A stretch of 64,000 nucleotides of DNA from Trichormus sp. NMC-1 (lineage in GTDB: Bacteria; Cyanobacteriota; Cyanobacteriia; Cyanobacteriales; Nostocaceae). Of the stretch, positions 9,125-18,532 are shown piece after piece; within the stretch, counting starts at the first letter, position 1; every line of letters starts with the position of its first letter. The notes beneath the pieces are model-generated. The model made no database searches. It worked only from the letters and a program-made list of their open reading frames with translations, and was not told the DNA's origin. The stretch covers positions 636,572-700,571 of the forward strand of contig NZ_LZQD01000001.1 in assembly GCF_001858025.1 (NCBI RefSeq). Direction: 5' to 3'. A program made the position numbers and the translations under genes.

Positions 9125-9507
9125 GTACTGCTTCTGCCTTTTTAAACAACGTAGTTAAACCTGTCAAAATCCGGGTTTTACCCCAGTAAAATACACCCTT
9201 AAGAGGTCAATTCTACAGTTCACAACTAGTACAGTGTGGCGGAAATCAATCTACGATTCAAAATCGATTAAAAGCTTACTTGATAAGATTTTTGAATTTT
9301 GAATTTTGTAGTTACCCGTAGACGCAAAGCGCTTTGGCAGGTATTTTGGTTTCAGCGTAGGCGTAGCCTCTCGCAGAGAAGCGGTACTAGTAAGTCTATT
9401 GACCCAATCTAACAATAACTCGGTTGTAGTAGTTAGATATAGGGAAAGCTTGGGTCATAAACATATGGTTACTGCATCAGTTGAACTCAGTCTCTTTCGG
9501 GTCAATG
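9125..9507. other. Gene-free stretch with a repeat fragment
   Basis: No convincing gene. Around 9353-9387 lies a GCGTAGGCGTAGCCTCTCGC-type repeat, related to the GCGTCTCGTAGAGAAG segment at 32939-32956. This is a common dispersed sequence in Nostoc-like genomes. The rest is AT-rich. Confidence 0.5.
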
Positions 9508-9807
9508 CTAGAGAATGTCTACTTCATAGAAGTCAAACAATTCTGGAGTTGTCCTAACCAGGTTAATATGTGGTGGTGATTCCTTACTACCGTAATGTAA
9601 TAAATAGTACTGCAAAGCAAGCGATGATTGCGGTTGTTTGAGTTGCCTACTTGTAGTCATTGGCATTTCTAGGAAGTCTGGGGACTCGGCTATACTTTTA
9701 ACCCTTAATGTATTTGATCTTAACTCATTCTCTGGCTTACCTTCATTGTTTTCAACAACAATACCTGAAGAGTTTTGAGTTTTACGTTGTAACGCAGGAT
9801 AATACAA
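9508..9807 (-). CDS. Hypothetical protein, uncertain start
   Basis: A 99-codon frame that begins at a TTG. The frame is open somewhat further upstream without an ATG, and the first ATG inside is near residue 49. The C-terminal half (SSLALQYYLLHYGSKESPPHINLVRTTPELFDFYEVDIL) looks more protein-like than the rest. No family recognised and no ribosome-binding site stands out. Either a genuine small gene with a non-ATG start or a decayed one. Confidence 0.35.
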   Translation of the reverse strand: MYYPALQRKTQNSSGIVVENNEGKPENELRSNTLRVKSIAESPDFLEMPMTTSRQLKQPQSSLALQYYLLHYGSKESPPHINLVRTTPELFDFYEVDIL

Positions 9808-10136
9808 ACGTAATTTTTGGATCAGGATCTTTAAAGAAATGTGACTGAATCACTAATCCAGGGTATAGCAGGGGACTCTTGATAGCGGACAGGTAACAGT
9901 GTGAAAAGTCTTTTGGTGTCCTAACCACCTTGGCTGTTGTTATAAGATAAAGATTGATTTTGATTGTATTTATGCCATTTACCCAGCGGTAGGGCAGTAG
10001 ATAGTGGTATTGTGGTAGTTTTAATTAATGTTAACCTGCGATGATTCCCCAAAAAGCAGGCAATAAATTTATATATTCGGGCAATTTCGGCTGTATGTGC
10101 TGTATGTTAAGTTTTGTGGCGCAATTTTTAATGAGA
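9808..10136. other. Gene-free stretch
   Basis: About 330 bp without a supported gene. I see no strong hairpin, tRNA or repeat. It could hold the promoter of the leftward gene ending at 9508. Confidence 0.4.
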
Positions 10137-10343
10137 TTAGTTGAGGATGGGGAATTTCATCAGGTTTTTGGAAGAAGCTTCTCTTTTAATTTTACCAGTG
10201 CGAATTGCTTCGTATAGAGATGCAAGCTCTTCTAAATCTTCTGGCCGATAGCACTTAGTCGCTAATACCTGGCGCAGTAAACCCTCAGATTCAACACTAA
10301 GATATCCCGTTTGGAAAGCAGATGCAATGAGTGTACGAATCAT
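10137..10343 (-). CDS. Small conserved-looking protein, 68 aa
   Basis: A 68-residue soluble protein (MIRTLIASAFQTGYLSVESEGLLRQVLATKCYRPEDLEELASLYEAIRTGKIKREASSKN...). It is a compact two- or three-helix protein with a basic tail. This pattern is seen in short proteins widespread in cyanobacteria with no known role. A plain ATG start and balanced composition support coding. No obvious operon partner. Confidence 0.6.
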   Translation of the reverse strand: MIRTLIASAFQTGYLSVESEGLLRQVLATKCYRPEDLEELASLYEAIRTGKIKREASSKNLMKFPILN

Positions 10344-10649
10344 GATAAATAGGGCATAATAGAGAGTTTATTAGTTCCATTGTGGAGCATTTACTTTCCC
10401 AATACATTGATATAGAACAATAAATTCCAGTGATTGTCATTACATTTTTATTGTGATTTCAATCACGAAAATAATACAAGAATACTATGATTGGCAAGGT
10501 TTTCACGGAATCACTTAGAAAGAAAAAGTACAAAAAATCCGACTATTTGATTGATGAAGTTAACAAACAGTTCGTGTTCCAATATACTGCTATAGTAATA
10601 TTCTAAGTAATAAAAATTACTTGAAAGGGCAAATTGCCAAAATATTTAA
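10344..10649. other. Gene-free AT-rich stretch
   Basis: 306 bp between the 68-aa gene and the Nif3-like gene. AT-rich, with no repeat, terminator or small gene that I can support. Confidence 0.4.
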
Positions 10650-11438
10650 TCAGGGTAAAAACTGGCGAAAATCCTCATCACTTTGACTTAATTGCACCCA
10701 ATCTAAGTTGAGAGTTTGGAATTTTTGTACCAAGCGATCGCACGCTGGGCGTTCAGTGGCATAATGTCCAGCATCAATGAGAATGAGTTCCCTGTCTCTA
10801 CTTTCTTGGAATTGATGGAACTTACAATCGGAGGTAAGATAAGCTTGAGCTTCGGTTTTGACGACTTCGGAAATAAAACCTGCACCCGAACCACCCAAAA
10901 CAGCAACTCGTGAAATCTTCTGCTGCAAATCAACAGTAGGGGAAAAAATCAATTTTGGGGGATTAAGTCGAGTTTGAATGGTGGTCAGTAATTCCTGTAA
11001 AGTCAGAGATGGTTCCAGCATTCCTACACGTCCATAACCTAAACCTGATTGGGTAGGGACTATGGGAGATACTGCTTGCAATTGTAACATTTGTGCTAAA
11101 ACATCCGCTGTGCCATCCTTTACCTGATCAAGATTTGTATGCGCGCTATATACACCAATTTTGTGAGTAAAAGAGAAGCGCACCATTTCTGTGATTGCTT
11201 CCCCAGTGCATAAAGATTTGAGGGGATGAAAAATCAGGGGATGATGGGCAAAAATCAGATTAGCATGGAGAGATATCGCTTCTTGCATTACCGCTAAAGT
11301 TGGAGTCAAACACACCAACACCCTTGCTTCTTCCGACAACACACCTGGTTCAATCTGCCAACCGCAATTATCCCAGCTTTCACACCAAGCGGGATTTGCC
11401 CATTCTTCAAACCAGTTAATTAAATCAGCAATTTTCAT
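10650..11438 (-). CDS. Nif3-like dinuclear metal centre protein (DUF34/YbgI)
   Basis: A 262-residue member of the Nif3/YbgI family, hexameric proteins with a two-metal site and an ill-defined role. The N-terminus (MKIADLINWFEEWANPAWCESWDNCGWQIE) is typical. The metal ligands are visible in FAHHPLIFHPLKSL (His pair near residue 65), in YSAHTNLD (near 98) and in the C-terminal DAGHYATERP (His and Glu). Length fits the short bacterial form without an inserted PII-like domain. It stands alone, transcribed leftwards. Confidence 0.9.
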   Translation of the reverse strand: MKIADLINWFEEWANPAWCESWDNCGWQIEPGVLSEEARVLVCLTPTLAVMQEAISLHANLIFAHHPLIFHPLKSLCTGEAITEMVRFSFTHKIGVYSAHTNLDQVKDGTADVLAQMLQLQAVSPIVPTQSGLGYGRVGMLEPSLTLQELLTTIQTRLNPPKLIFSPTVDLQQKISRVAVLGGSGAGFISEVVKTEAQAYLTSDCKFHQFQESRDRELILIDAGHYATERPACDRLVQKFQTLNLDWVQLSQSDEDFRQFLP

Positions 11439-11571
11439 AGATGTTTTAGGCGCAGTTATCCGTAATCATATCAAGGGGTATGTTGTCAATTGTTAAGATA
11501 TATCGTACTTTATCTAAAGCTAAGATGAACGACAAGAGCGTGAAAATTAAATGTGCGTTTCCTAGAACCCT

Positions 11572-11601
11572 TGTAGAGACGTTCCATGGAACGTCTCTAC
11601 A
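11572..11601. repeat. 30-bp perfect palindrome, copy 1
   Basis: TGTAGAGACGTTCCA followed directly by its exact reverse complement, with NcoI-like CCATGG at the centre. Other copies lie at 16539-16566 and, with two changes, at 61446-61475. Confidence 0.85.
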
Positions 11602-11635
11602 TTCTTTTCCGCCAGATATCTACTGTACTGATAGC

Positions 11636-12049
11636 CTATCCAGAAATGTGAACTACCAACTCTCTTGTTTGACTGCGCTGACGATGTTCCCAAATATAGA
11701 TTCCTTGCCATGTTCCCAATACTAAATAACCGTTATTAATAGGTATTTGTTCGGAAGTATGAGTTAAAACTGTGCGAATATGGCCTGGCATATCATCTGC
11801 ACCTTCGGCATCATGGATATAATCGTTGCCTTCTGGGACTAATTTAGCCATGAAATTTGCCAAATCTATTAATACATCAGGATCTGCGTTTTCTTGAATG
11901 ACTAAACTGGCTGAAGTGTGACGCAAAAATAAAGTACAAAGTCCAGTTTTCACTCCTGATTCGGCAACTATGGCTGCGATTTTGGCGGTAATGTTTTGAA
12001 ATGATTTCCCAGTAGTGGAAACTTTCAATAATTTTTGGTAGTGAGTCAT
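11636..12049 (-). CDS. YjbQ/UPF0047 family protein
   Basis: A 137-residue single-domain protein of the secondary thiamine-phosphate synthase (YjbQ, UPF0047) family. The signatures are FLRHTSASLVIQENADPDVL, the HDAEGADDMPGHIRTVLTHTSEQIPI metal/phosphate-binding region, and the LGTWQGIYIWEHRQRSQTRELVVHI ending. Weak thiamine-phosphate synthase activity has been reported for E. coli YjbQ; its physiological role is unclear. Full length. An 11-unit heptamer array starts just 4 bp upstream of its start codon. Confidence 0.9.
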   Translation of the reverse strand: MTHYQKLLKVSTTGKSFQNITAKIAAIVAESGVKTGLCTLFLRHTSASLVIQENADPDVLIDLANFMAKLVPEGNDYIHDAEGADDMPGHIRTVLTHTSEQIPINNGYLVLGTWQGIYIWEHRQRSQTRELVVHISG

Positions 12050-12053
12050 ACCA

Positions 12054-12130
12054 ATTTTAGATTTTAGATTTTAGATTTTGGATTTTAGATTTTAGATTTT
12101 GGATTTTGGATTTTGGATTTTAGATTTTGG
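12054..12130. repeat. STRR array, ATTTTAG/ATTTTGG x11
   Basis: Eleven uninterrupted 7-bp units, a mix of ATTTTAG and ATTTTGG. It directly precedes the start codon of the leftward YjbQ-like gene, so the array replaces or pushes away that gene's upstream region. Shorter arrays of the same unit are near 14565-14579 and at 40327-40354. Confidence 0.85.
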
Positions 12131-12136
12131 AAATAT

Positions 12137-12241
<105 letters not shown>

Positions 12242-12242
12242 T

Positions 12243-13325
12243 CTACATTGATTGAAAATAATTTATCACAGATTTAGCTATAGTTTCATTTCCATCTTTG
12301 GCTAGGGTTTGATTTTGTTTTGGTGGTTGGGGTGAGTCATGAAGAAAATCCCAATTTCCTTGAAAGAAATCTTTTGGATTGATGATTTGATGTTGGTTGT
12401 AATTTTTTATTCCTTCTAAGAGTAAAACAGCTTCGGCAAAGTCATCACGAGGGATGGTAATAATAGGTAATCCTAAGCGTGTAGCTTCTGCAAAAGTACT
12501 ATAACCTGGTTTAGAAATTACTCGGCCACAAATTTGCATAAAATCAACTGGACGATATTCACGATTTGTGACTTTCACTAAGTTTGGTAAATCAGGTGCA
12601 GAAGAATCAAAGGTGATAAATTGCCAATCGGAAAACTTATCAATATTATTATAAGGAATTTCCTGTAAACCTAAACCACCAAAAGTAAGTAATATAGTTT
12701 TTTCTTGGGGTGCTGTTATTCCCCAATTAGCGCGTAATTCCTCAGCAGGGAAGTTTGGAGAACTACCGGTTAAACCTACATCTGTGATATTAGCAAAAGC
12801 TGGCATGGGTTCGTGAAAGGGAAAACGAAACAAGCGATCGCTTTTTGCATACCAATCATTAATCCAATCAGCAATTTCTATAAATTCCCCACCCCAATCT
12901 CGATAAATAAAGTCCCAACCAAAGTTACTCATCATCCAGCAGGGAATATTTGCTGCTTTTGCGAATCCAGCAGCGAGAAAGGGAATATCTGCCAATATAA
13001 GATTAACACGATTTTGACGAATAAAATTAACTTCCGATGCAATTAAAGAATTTTGATTTTTTTTAATTTCTCTTAATTTTGCTAAGGTTGCTGATTTATC
13101 CATCGTTAAACTATCAGTTTGGATGACTCCTAAATCAAATGCCCTTTGACGTAGGATAAAATCACCTTTTATATAAGATTCTAACAACCAGCGGGGAGCA
13201 GTAGTGACTAAAATCAATAATATTTCTGGACACAGTTTTTGAATTGTTGCCGCTATTGATGCGGTGCGGGTAGCATGGCCAAAGCCGTGATTGGTGATTG
13301 CTATATATAGGATAGGGCGTTCCAT
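12243..13325 (-). CDS. GT-B type glycosyltransferase-like protein
   Basis: A 360-residue protein with the GT-B (UDP-glycosyltransferase, MurG/UGT-like) layout. The N-terminal Rossmann half starts MERPILYIAITNHGFGHATRTASIAATI, with the Gly-rich nucleotide-fold loop and acceptor-site His. The C-terminal half has ILLTFGGLG, then GRVISKPGYSTFAEATRLGLPIITIPRDDFAEA, which matches the sugar-nucleotide-binding motif. No signal peptide, so cytosolic. Donor and acceptor are unknown. The fold also occurs in the N-terminal part of plant arabinokinases. The stop falls beside MITE-like copy 2. Confidence 0.8.
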   Translation of the reverse strand: MERPILYIAITNHGFGHATRTASIAATIQKLCPEILLILVTTAPRWLLESYIKGDFILRQRAFDLGVIQTDSLTMDKSATLAKLREIKKNQNSLIASEVNFIRQNRVNLILADIPFLAAGFAKAANIPCWMMSNFGWDFIYRDWGGEFIEIADWINDWYAKSDRLFRFPFHEPMPAFANITDVGLTGSSPNFPAEELRANWGITAPQEKTILLTFGGLGLQEIPYNNIDKFSDWQFITFDSSAPDLPNLVKVTNREYRPVDFMQICGRVISKPGYSTFAEATRLGLPIITIPRDDFAEAVLLLEGIKNYNQHQIINPKDFFQGNWDFLHDSPQPPKQNQTLAKDGNETIAKSVINYFQSM

Positions 13326-13390
13326 TTTAGGTTTTAGGTTTTGGGGTTTTTACCGCAGATGAAAAAGACGCGGGGACGCGAAGAATTTCT

Positions 13391-14551
13391 TTAATTTTGA
13401 ATTGTGAATTGTTTGATTGCTGTGATTAGTTGGTCAATTTCTGATTTTAAAGTTAGATAATGAACGCTGACGCGGATACAATTTGGATTAGCAATTGTTC
13501 GAGTTAAGATTTTTTGCGCTTCTAAAAATTGTACTAACTTCAAACTAGGCTGATTATTGGCAAGTTGAAAAGATACTAAACCGCTTTCGGGTGGGGAATT
13601 CTTTAAACATTTAACTTCCGGTAAATTTGTCAATTTTTCCCAAAGATATTCACTATTATGGCAAATTTGCTCATACCGTTCTGCGGCTGTTCCCCATTTT
13701 TGATGGATAGCGATCGCTTCCCTTAATCCCACATACAATGGAGTTGCTAGGGTAGAGACTTCATATCTTCGCCCATCTGGTTGCCAATTAACTGGTTGCG
13801 CTTGATTATTGGTAATTATTCCGTCCAAACCGATAAAAGTCGGTTGCAAACTTTCCCGCGCTTCTGGACGCACATACAAACCACCTACACCAGCAGGGCC
13901 ACATAACCACTTATGACCGGTGAAAGCATAGAAATCTACACCCAAATCCGTTAAATTTAAAGGTAGAACACCCACAGATTGTGCAGCATCTACCAACAGC
14001 AAAGAATTGTTATTCGTGCATATTTCGACAATTTTGTCAAGAGGCAAAACTTGACCTGTATTCCACAAGACATGACTTAAAACCACAAGCCTAGTATTGG
14101 GGCGTAAACTTTCAGCAATAATAGAGAGAGGATCACCCTCATTTAAAGTTGCCTTCAGGGGACAAATAGAAACTTCTACAGCGAATCGGCGGCTAATTTC
14201 TTGAGCAGTAGCAATTACTCCGGGGTGTTCACAATCAGAGAGTAAGAGATGATCACCAGCTTGCCAATTGATACCCCACATTCCAATATTACAGCCAATT
14301 GTGACATTACCCGTGAGAGTAATCGTGTCAGATGGTACATTTAACACAGAAGCGATCGCTTGTCTAGTAGCTTGCATTTGGGGTGAAATCCAGCCATAAG
14401 CCTCAGTTCCAAAAGGCCCGATATCCTGAATATGAGCTTGAGTTTGGGAGATAGCATCCATAGCCCCTTGAGGCATTGGTCCTTGTCCACCATAATTAAA
14501 ATAAACCTTATTCCCTAAAGCTGGAAATTGTGCGCGATGGTGATGCAACAT
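13391..14551 (-). CDS. PLP-dependent L-cysteine/cystine lyase-like enzyme (class V aminotransferase fold)
   Basis: A 386-residue PLP enzyme of the class V aminotransferase fold. It closely resembles the Synechocystis cystine lyase C-DES, which breaks cystine to release persulfide usable for Fe-S clusters. The match covers the start (HHRAQFPALGNKVYFNYGGQGPMP), the VTIGCNIGMWGINWQAGDHLLLSDCEHPG segment, LVDAAQSVG with the cofactor Asp, and FTGHKWLCGPAGVGGLYV with the Schiff-base Lys. It lacks the flexible loop with active-site Cys found in SufS/NifS desulfurases, as expected for a lyase. Assignment from remembered family sequence, so activity is inferred. Confidence 0.85.
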   Translation of the reverse strand: MLHHHRAQFPALGNKVYFNYGGQGPMPQGAMDAISQTQAHIQDIGPFGTEAYGWISPQMQATRQAIASVLNVPSDTITLTGNVTIGCNIGMWGINWQAGDHLLLSDCEHPGVIATAQEISRRFAVEVSICPLKATLNEGDPLSIIAESLRPNTRLVVLSHVLWNTGQVLPLDKIVEICTNNNSLLLVDAAQSVGVLPLNLTDLGVDFYAFTGHKWLCGPAGVGGLYVRPEARESLQPTFIGLDGIITNNQAQPVNWQPDGRRYEVSTLATPLYVGLREAIAIHQKWGTAAERYEQICHNSEYLWEKLTNLPEVKCLKNSPPESGLVSFQLANNQPSLKLVQFLEAQKILTRTIANPNCIRVSVHYLTLKSEIDQLITAIKQFTIQN

Positions 14552-14931
14552 AGTTAATTTTAGATTTTAGATTTTAGATTCGCCATTTAGCAGGAAACCC
14601 CATATTAATACTATTCCCCCCTCCCTCCTACACACTTCCCAGTCAAAAATTACCTATATTCCTTCTTCCTTCTTCCTTCGCGCTCTTTGCTTCGCAACGC
14701 TACCGCGAACGCGCCTATCCCTACGGTACACTTCGTGAACGCGGTTCATTAAATCCAAATTCTTCAGAGAAAAGAGTAAAATCAAGTCCGGCTAACTGCT
14801 TATCAAAAAAACTCCCCGCGTCCCCATGTCTCCCCGTCCCCGTGTCAGCCCTAATGATCAGTATTCAACCGAACAGGATATAACTTCGGCCGTCTATCCT
14901 AAAAACCCATAATTATTGTTAGCTTAAAAGG
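14552..14931. other. Repeat-rich gene-free stretch
   Basis: Holds a three-unit ATTTTAG heptamer array (about 14560-14580), a GC-rich GCTTCGCAACGCTACCGCGA-type dispersed repeat (about 14690-14750), and CCCCGCGTCCCC-type runs. From about 14797 to 14886 it is similar to the DNA just before the aminopeptidase gene at 33102, ending in the same 20-mer AACCGAACAGGATATAACTT. Confidence 0.6.
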
Positions 14932-16398
14932 ATGTTAATCAATGCTGAAAACCTACTCCAATATCAACGCTGTAAACGGCGGCCTTTTTTAGATACTCAT
15001 GGTGACTATAACCAGCGAGTAGTTACCCATGAATTGCTGGTGAAAGTACAACAAGACAAAATCGCTCATCAGCAGAGTGTAATGGAAAACTTGGAGTATC
15101 ACCAACCGGAATATCCCCGAAAAAACTGGCAAGCCGGCGCAGCAGCAACCATAGAATTAATGCAGCAAGGGGTTGATTTCATTCATCGCGGAGTGTTATT
15201 AGCCAATTATGTAGACAAATATACCTTACTGAGTCGTCCAGATTTACTTGTCAAACAACCAGGAAAATCCTGGCTTGGAGATTGGGTTTATGTGCCATTG
15301 GATATTCAACTAGGTAAACGTCCTAAACAAGAATATCAAGTTGTTGCGGCTTTTCACGCCGAAATTTTGGCAGCATTACAGGAAAATATAGAGCAAGAAG
15401 CTTGGCTGATTTTGCGGAATAAAGACTCAACCTATGTGGTAGATGTGGATAAATGGATACCACAAATGCTGGAGATTTTGGCGGAGTATGTTCAAATGAT
15501 TGAGTCACCAGAACCGCCAGAGGTTTTTATTGCTCGGCAAAAATGCAATCTCTGCCACTGGTATAATCATTGTTATGCGATCGCACAATCTCAGGAACAT
15601 CTTTCCCTATTGCCTGGTGTAACACCGATTCGCTACACTCAACTGCAAGCTTTATCGACTACTACGCTGGAAGCACTGGCTAATACGAGTTCTAGTACTT
15701 TAGAAAACTTGATTGGGTTTGACGCTGATGTTGCATCTAAATTAATAGTCCAAGCGCAATCGACTTTCAGCAAACAACCCCTCATCCTACCATACCCTGT
15801 TGCTGAAGAAAAACTCACATTTACAGCCCCAATCGAGCTATATTTTGATATTGAAGCCCAACCCGATTTAAACTTAAATTACCTTTTAGGGGTTTTGGTA
15901 GTTGATAGACAAGCTAACAGCGAACAGTTTTATTCATTTTTAGCAGAAACACCAGCCCAAGAAGAATTAATTTGGCAGCAATTTCTGGATTTAGTCTGGC
16001 AATATCCTGAAGCACCAATATATCATTTTTGCGCTTATGAATTTGATACCGTCAAACGGTTAGCAAGACTTTACCGCACACCGAACTCTTCAGTACAGCC
16101 CATACTCAATCGCTTTGTAGATATTTATGAACAATTAATCCAAAGCGTGGCGCTACCAATTGAAAGTTATGCTTTAAAAGCGATCGCACGTTGGTTAGGA
16201 TTTGAGTGGCGTGATAAAGAAGCTAGTGGTGCTAAATGTATATACTGGTATGATCAATGGTTAGAGACAAGCGATCGCACTTTATTAGAACTCATCCAAC
16301 GTTACAACGAAGACGACTGTCGCGCCACCCGCAAAGTTAAAGATTGGCTAGTCAACTTTTTTCAAAACGAATATGCTAATACCGTAGGGAAGAATTAA
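14932..16398 (+). CDS. TM0106-type RecB-like nuclease
   Basis: A 488-residue protein of the TM0106 RecB-like nuclease family. The N-terminal part begins MLINAENLLQYQRCKRRPFLD and resembles the Cas4/RecB cores: a Cys after the first helix and, near residues 200-215, the cluster CNLCHWYNHCYAIA that could hold an Fe-S or Zn site. DRPDLLV-like metal residues lie between. The C-terminal half has an RNase H-like exonuclease pattern (YFDIEAQPDLNLNYLLGV, YHFCAYEFDTVKRL, YNEDDCRATRKVKDWL), typical of DnaQ-like DED nucleases. It probably processes DNA ends; no helicase or cas gene is adjacent. Start ATG follows AAAAGG. Confidence 0.85.
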   Translation: MLINAENLLQYQRCKRRPFLDTHGDYNQRVVTHELLVKVQQDKIAHQQSVMENLEYHQPEYPRKNWQAGAAATIELMQQGVDFIHRGVLLANYVDKYTLLSRPDLLVKQPGKSWLGDWVYVPLDIQLGKRPKQEYQVVAAFHAEILAALQENIEQEAWLILRNKDSTYVVDVDKWIPQMLEILAEYVQMIESPEPPEVFIARQKCNLCHWYNHCYAIAQSQEHLSLLPGVTPIRYTQLQALSTTTLEALANTSSSTLENLIGFDADVASKLIVQAQSTFSKQPLILPYPVAEEKLTFTAPIELYFDIEAQPDLNLNYLLGVLVVDRQANSEQFYSFLAETPAQEELIWQQFLDLVWQYPEAPIYHFCAYEFDTVKRLARLYRTPNSSVQPILNRFVDIYEQLIQSVALPIESYALKAIARWLGFEWRDKEASGAKCIYWYDQWLETSDRTLLELIQRYNEDDCRATRKVKDWLVNFFQNEYANTVGKN

Positions 16399-16538
16399 AA
16401 ATTGAAAATTAAAAAAGCAGATTACACAAGCTTTTCAATAGTTTTTAATGGTTGGTTGACGGCTGTTGTTGCGTACTATTGCAGCATAGCGTAATTACTG
16501 ATACCATTTCTTTATGAGGATGCGCTTTATTGGTGGAT

Positions 16539-16566
16539 GTAGAGACGTTCCATGGAACGTCTCTAC
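16539..16566. repeat. 28-bp perfect palindrome, copy 2
   Basis: Same palindrome as 11572-11601 (GTAGAGACGTTCCA plus its complement), losing only the outermost base pair. It lies about 70 bp upstream of the phytase-like gene. Confidence 0.85.
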
Positions 16567-16640
16567 GATATTTATTTGGCCTAACTTTACACAGAATTGG
16601 TATAAACGCATAGTATTCCATATAATCTTTAAGTTAATTC

Positions 16641-17819
16641 ATGCAGCTTTTCAAAAAACTCTGGAAACCGCCACTAATTATTTATTCTCTCATTCCTATC
16701 CTAATTATTACACTGTTTTTCAGTAATTTCGCCTCTGCATCAGTGACCGTAACTGGCATAGAATTTATTGGTGAAGCCACCTTACCTACTGGTTTATCTT
16801 TCCAAAAAACCGAAGTTGGCGGATTATCAGGAATTACCTACAATCATAAAACCGACCTCTATTATGCCATCTCCGACGACCGGGGAGGAAAAGCACCTGC
16901 GCGTTTTTATACTCTCAAAATAGACCTCAGCCAAGGTAAATTAACAAAAAACGGGGTTGAACCTGTAGCAGTAACCACCTTATTAAATGCCAATAATACA
17001 CCCTTTCTGCCAAGTATTACTGATACGGAAGGTATCGCTTTAACCAAAAAATCAACTGTTTTCATTTCCTCTGAAGGTGATGTTCAGCAGTTAATTAATC
17101 CTTTTATCAAAGAGTTTTCCCTAGTTTCTGGCCAGGTAATAACTACCTTACCCATACCAGATAAATTTTTACCAGATTCCACAGGACAGAAAGGTGTCCG
17201 CAATAACCTAGCTTTTGAAAGTCTCACGATCACACCCGACGAAAATTCCCTATTTACAGCCAGCGAAAACGCCCTAATTCAAGACGGCGCAGCCGCTAAA
17301 CCTGACGCTGGCACACCTTGCCGAATTTTGCAATATAATCTTTTAACCAACCAGCCAGAAAAAGAATTCCTCTATCAAACAGAACCTGTTACACCCTCAT
17401 TTAATCTTACAGGTAAGTTTGCCAGTGGATTACCTGATTTACTTGCCCTTGATAATCAAGGACATTTATTGAGTATAGAAAGGTCTTTTACAGGCTTGGG
17501 ATTTGCAGTTTTCCTATTTCAGGTTTCCTTAGACAATGCCGACGACATTCACAATATTGATAGTATTGTAGCCGTTAAGACAGAATCAATTCAACCAGTG
17601 CAGAAAAAACTGCTGTTAGATTTGCGAACTCTGGATGTAGCTTTAGACAATATTGAAGGCTTAACCCTTGGACCGAAACTAGCAAATGGAGAACCTTCGT
17701 TAATTCTCGTCAGCGATAACAATTTCAACGGACTGCAAACCAGCCAAATACTAGCCTTTAAACTCAAGATTGCATCCCCATTGACCAAGTTCTGGAACCT
17801 GCTACGAGCGAATCCCTAG
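16641..17819 (+). CDS. Secreted phytase-like esterase
   Basis: A 392-residue exported protein of the 'esterase-like activity of phytase' family. A signal peptide is clear (MQLFKKLWKPPLIIYSLIPILIITLFFSNFASA). The mature part is a predicted beta-propeller with SGITYNHKTDLYYAISDDRG, TDTEGIALTKKSTVFISSEG, FESLTITPDENSLFTASENAL and NIEGLTLGP segments, regularly spaced and containing Asp/Glu-rich turns. Substrate is unknown. In cyanobacteria these proteins are candidates for periplasmic phosphate release. Start preferred because it gives the intact signal peptide. Confidence 0.85.
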   Translation: MQLFKKLWKPPLIIYSLIPILIITLFFSNFASASVTVTGIEFIGEATLPTGLSFQKTEVGGLSGITYNHKTDLYYAISDDRGGKAPARFYTLKIDLSQGKLTKNGVEPVAVTTLLNANNTPFLPSITDTEGIALTKKSTVFISSEGDVQQLINPFIKEFSLVSGQVITTLPIPDKFLPDSTGQKGVRNNLAFESLTITPDENSLFTASENALIQDGAAAKPDAGTPCRILQYNLLTNQPEKEFLYQTEPVTPSFNLTGKFASGLPDLLALDNQGHLLSIERSFTGLGFAVFLFQVSLDNADDIHNIDSIVAVKTESIQPVQKKLLLDLRTLDVALDNIEGLTLGPKLANGEPSLILVSDNNFNGLQTSQILAFKLKIASPLTKFWNLLRANP

Positions 17820-18532
17820 CAATTAATAGCTGCTAATACCGTATAATTACCAATATATAATAAATACTGATTGAAATTATTAGTAATAATTTACGTGATA
17901 TTACTGCTAACGAACATTCAGAAAATATGTTACATAAGATTAAGTGACTTTTACATAGTTAACACAGTTAAGAGGTAACAGAAAATAGGAAATCCCCATA
18001 AACAAATTGAGGAAATTGGAATCGGATGTTTTTTTCGAGACGCATAGCGCTAGAAAAAATATTTTTTTAGGCGGTAATGTCAAGTAAATTTACTTAATAA
18101 ACGTAGTAGAGAAGAGTATTAGGGGATTAAGTCAATTTGATATTTTTTTAGATTGATATCTACTTGTATTCTTAACTTGCATCATCATCTTCGCTGCGAA
18201 AATACAAGTCTAAAAACCTGATTATTTCGTCTTAAAGGGCAATGCCCACTAACCCTTATTGAAAAGGTGCAAGATGTGAATATATCAATTTCACCTGATT
18301 TAAGAGTAAATTTCTGCTAACAGAATTGATAGACTGAAATTATTTAGATTTGTATAGATAAAGATAAATAATAGCTGTAATACTTTAGTTAAAGTATCCT
18401 GTTAGTAAATATCTATAGCAGTCCTAAATGATACGTGAGAAAAAATCAAGCCTGTAATGCTTGTAAAAAAAGGTTTTTTGTCTCAGTATTTTATCGTAGA
18501 TAATCTCGGATCGCTGTATATTTATTGATTTT
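17820..18532. other. Long AT-rich intergenic region
   Basis: 713 bp with no supported gene, tRNA or repeat array. It precedes the tandem kinase genes and probably contains their promoter. No operator or riboswitch-like fold stands out by eye. Confidence 0.5.
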
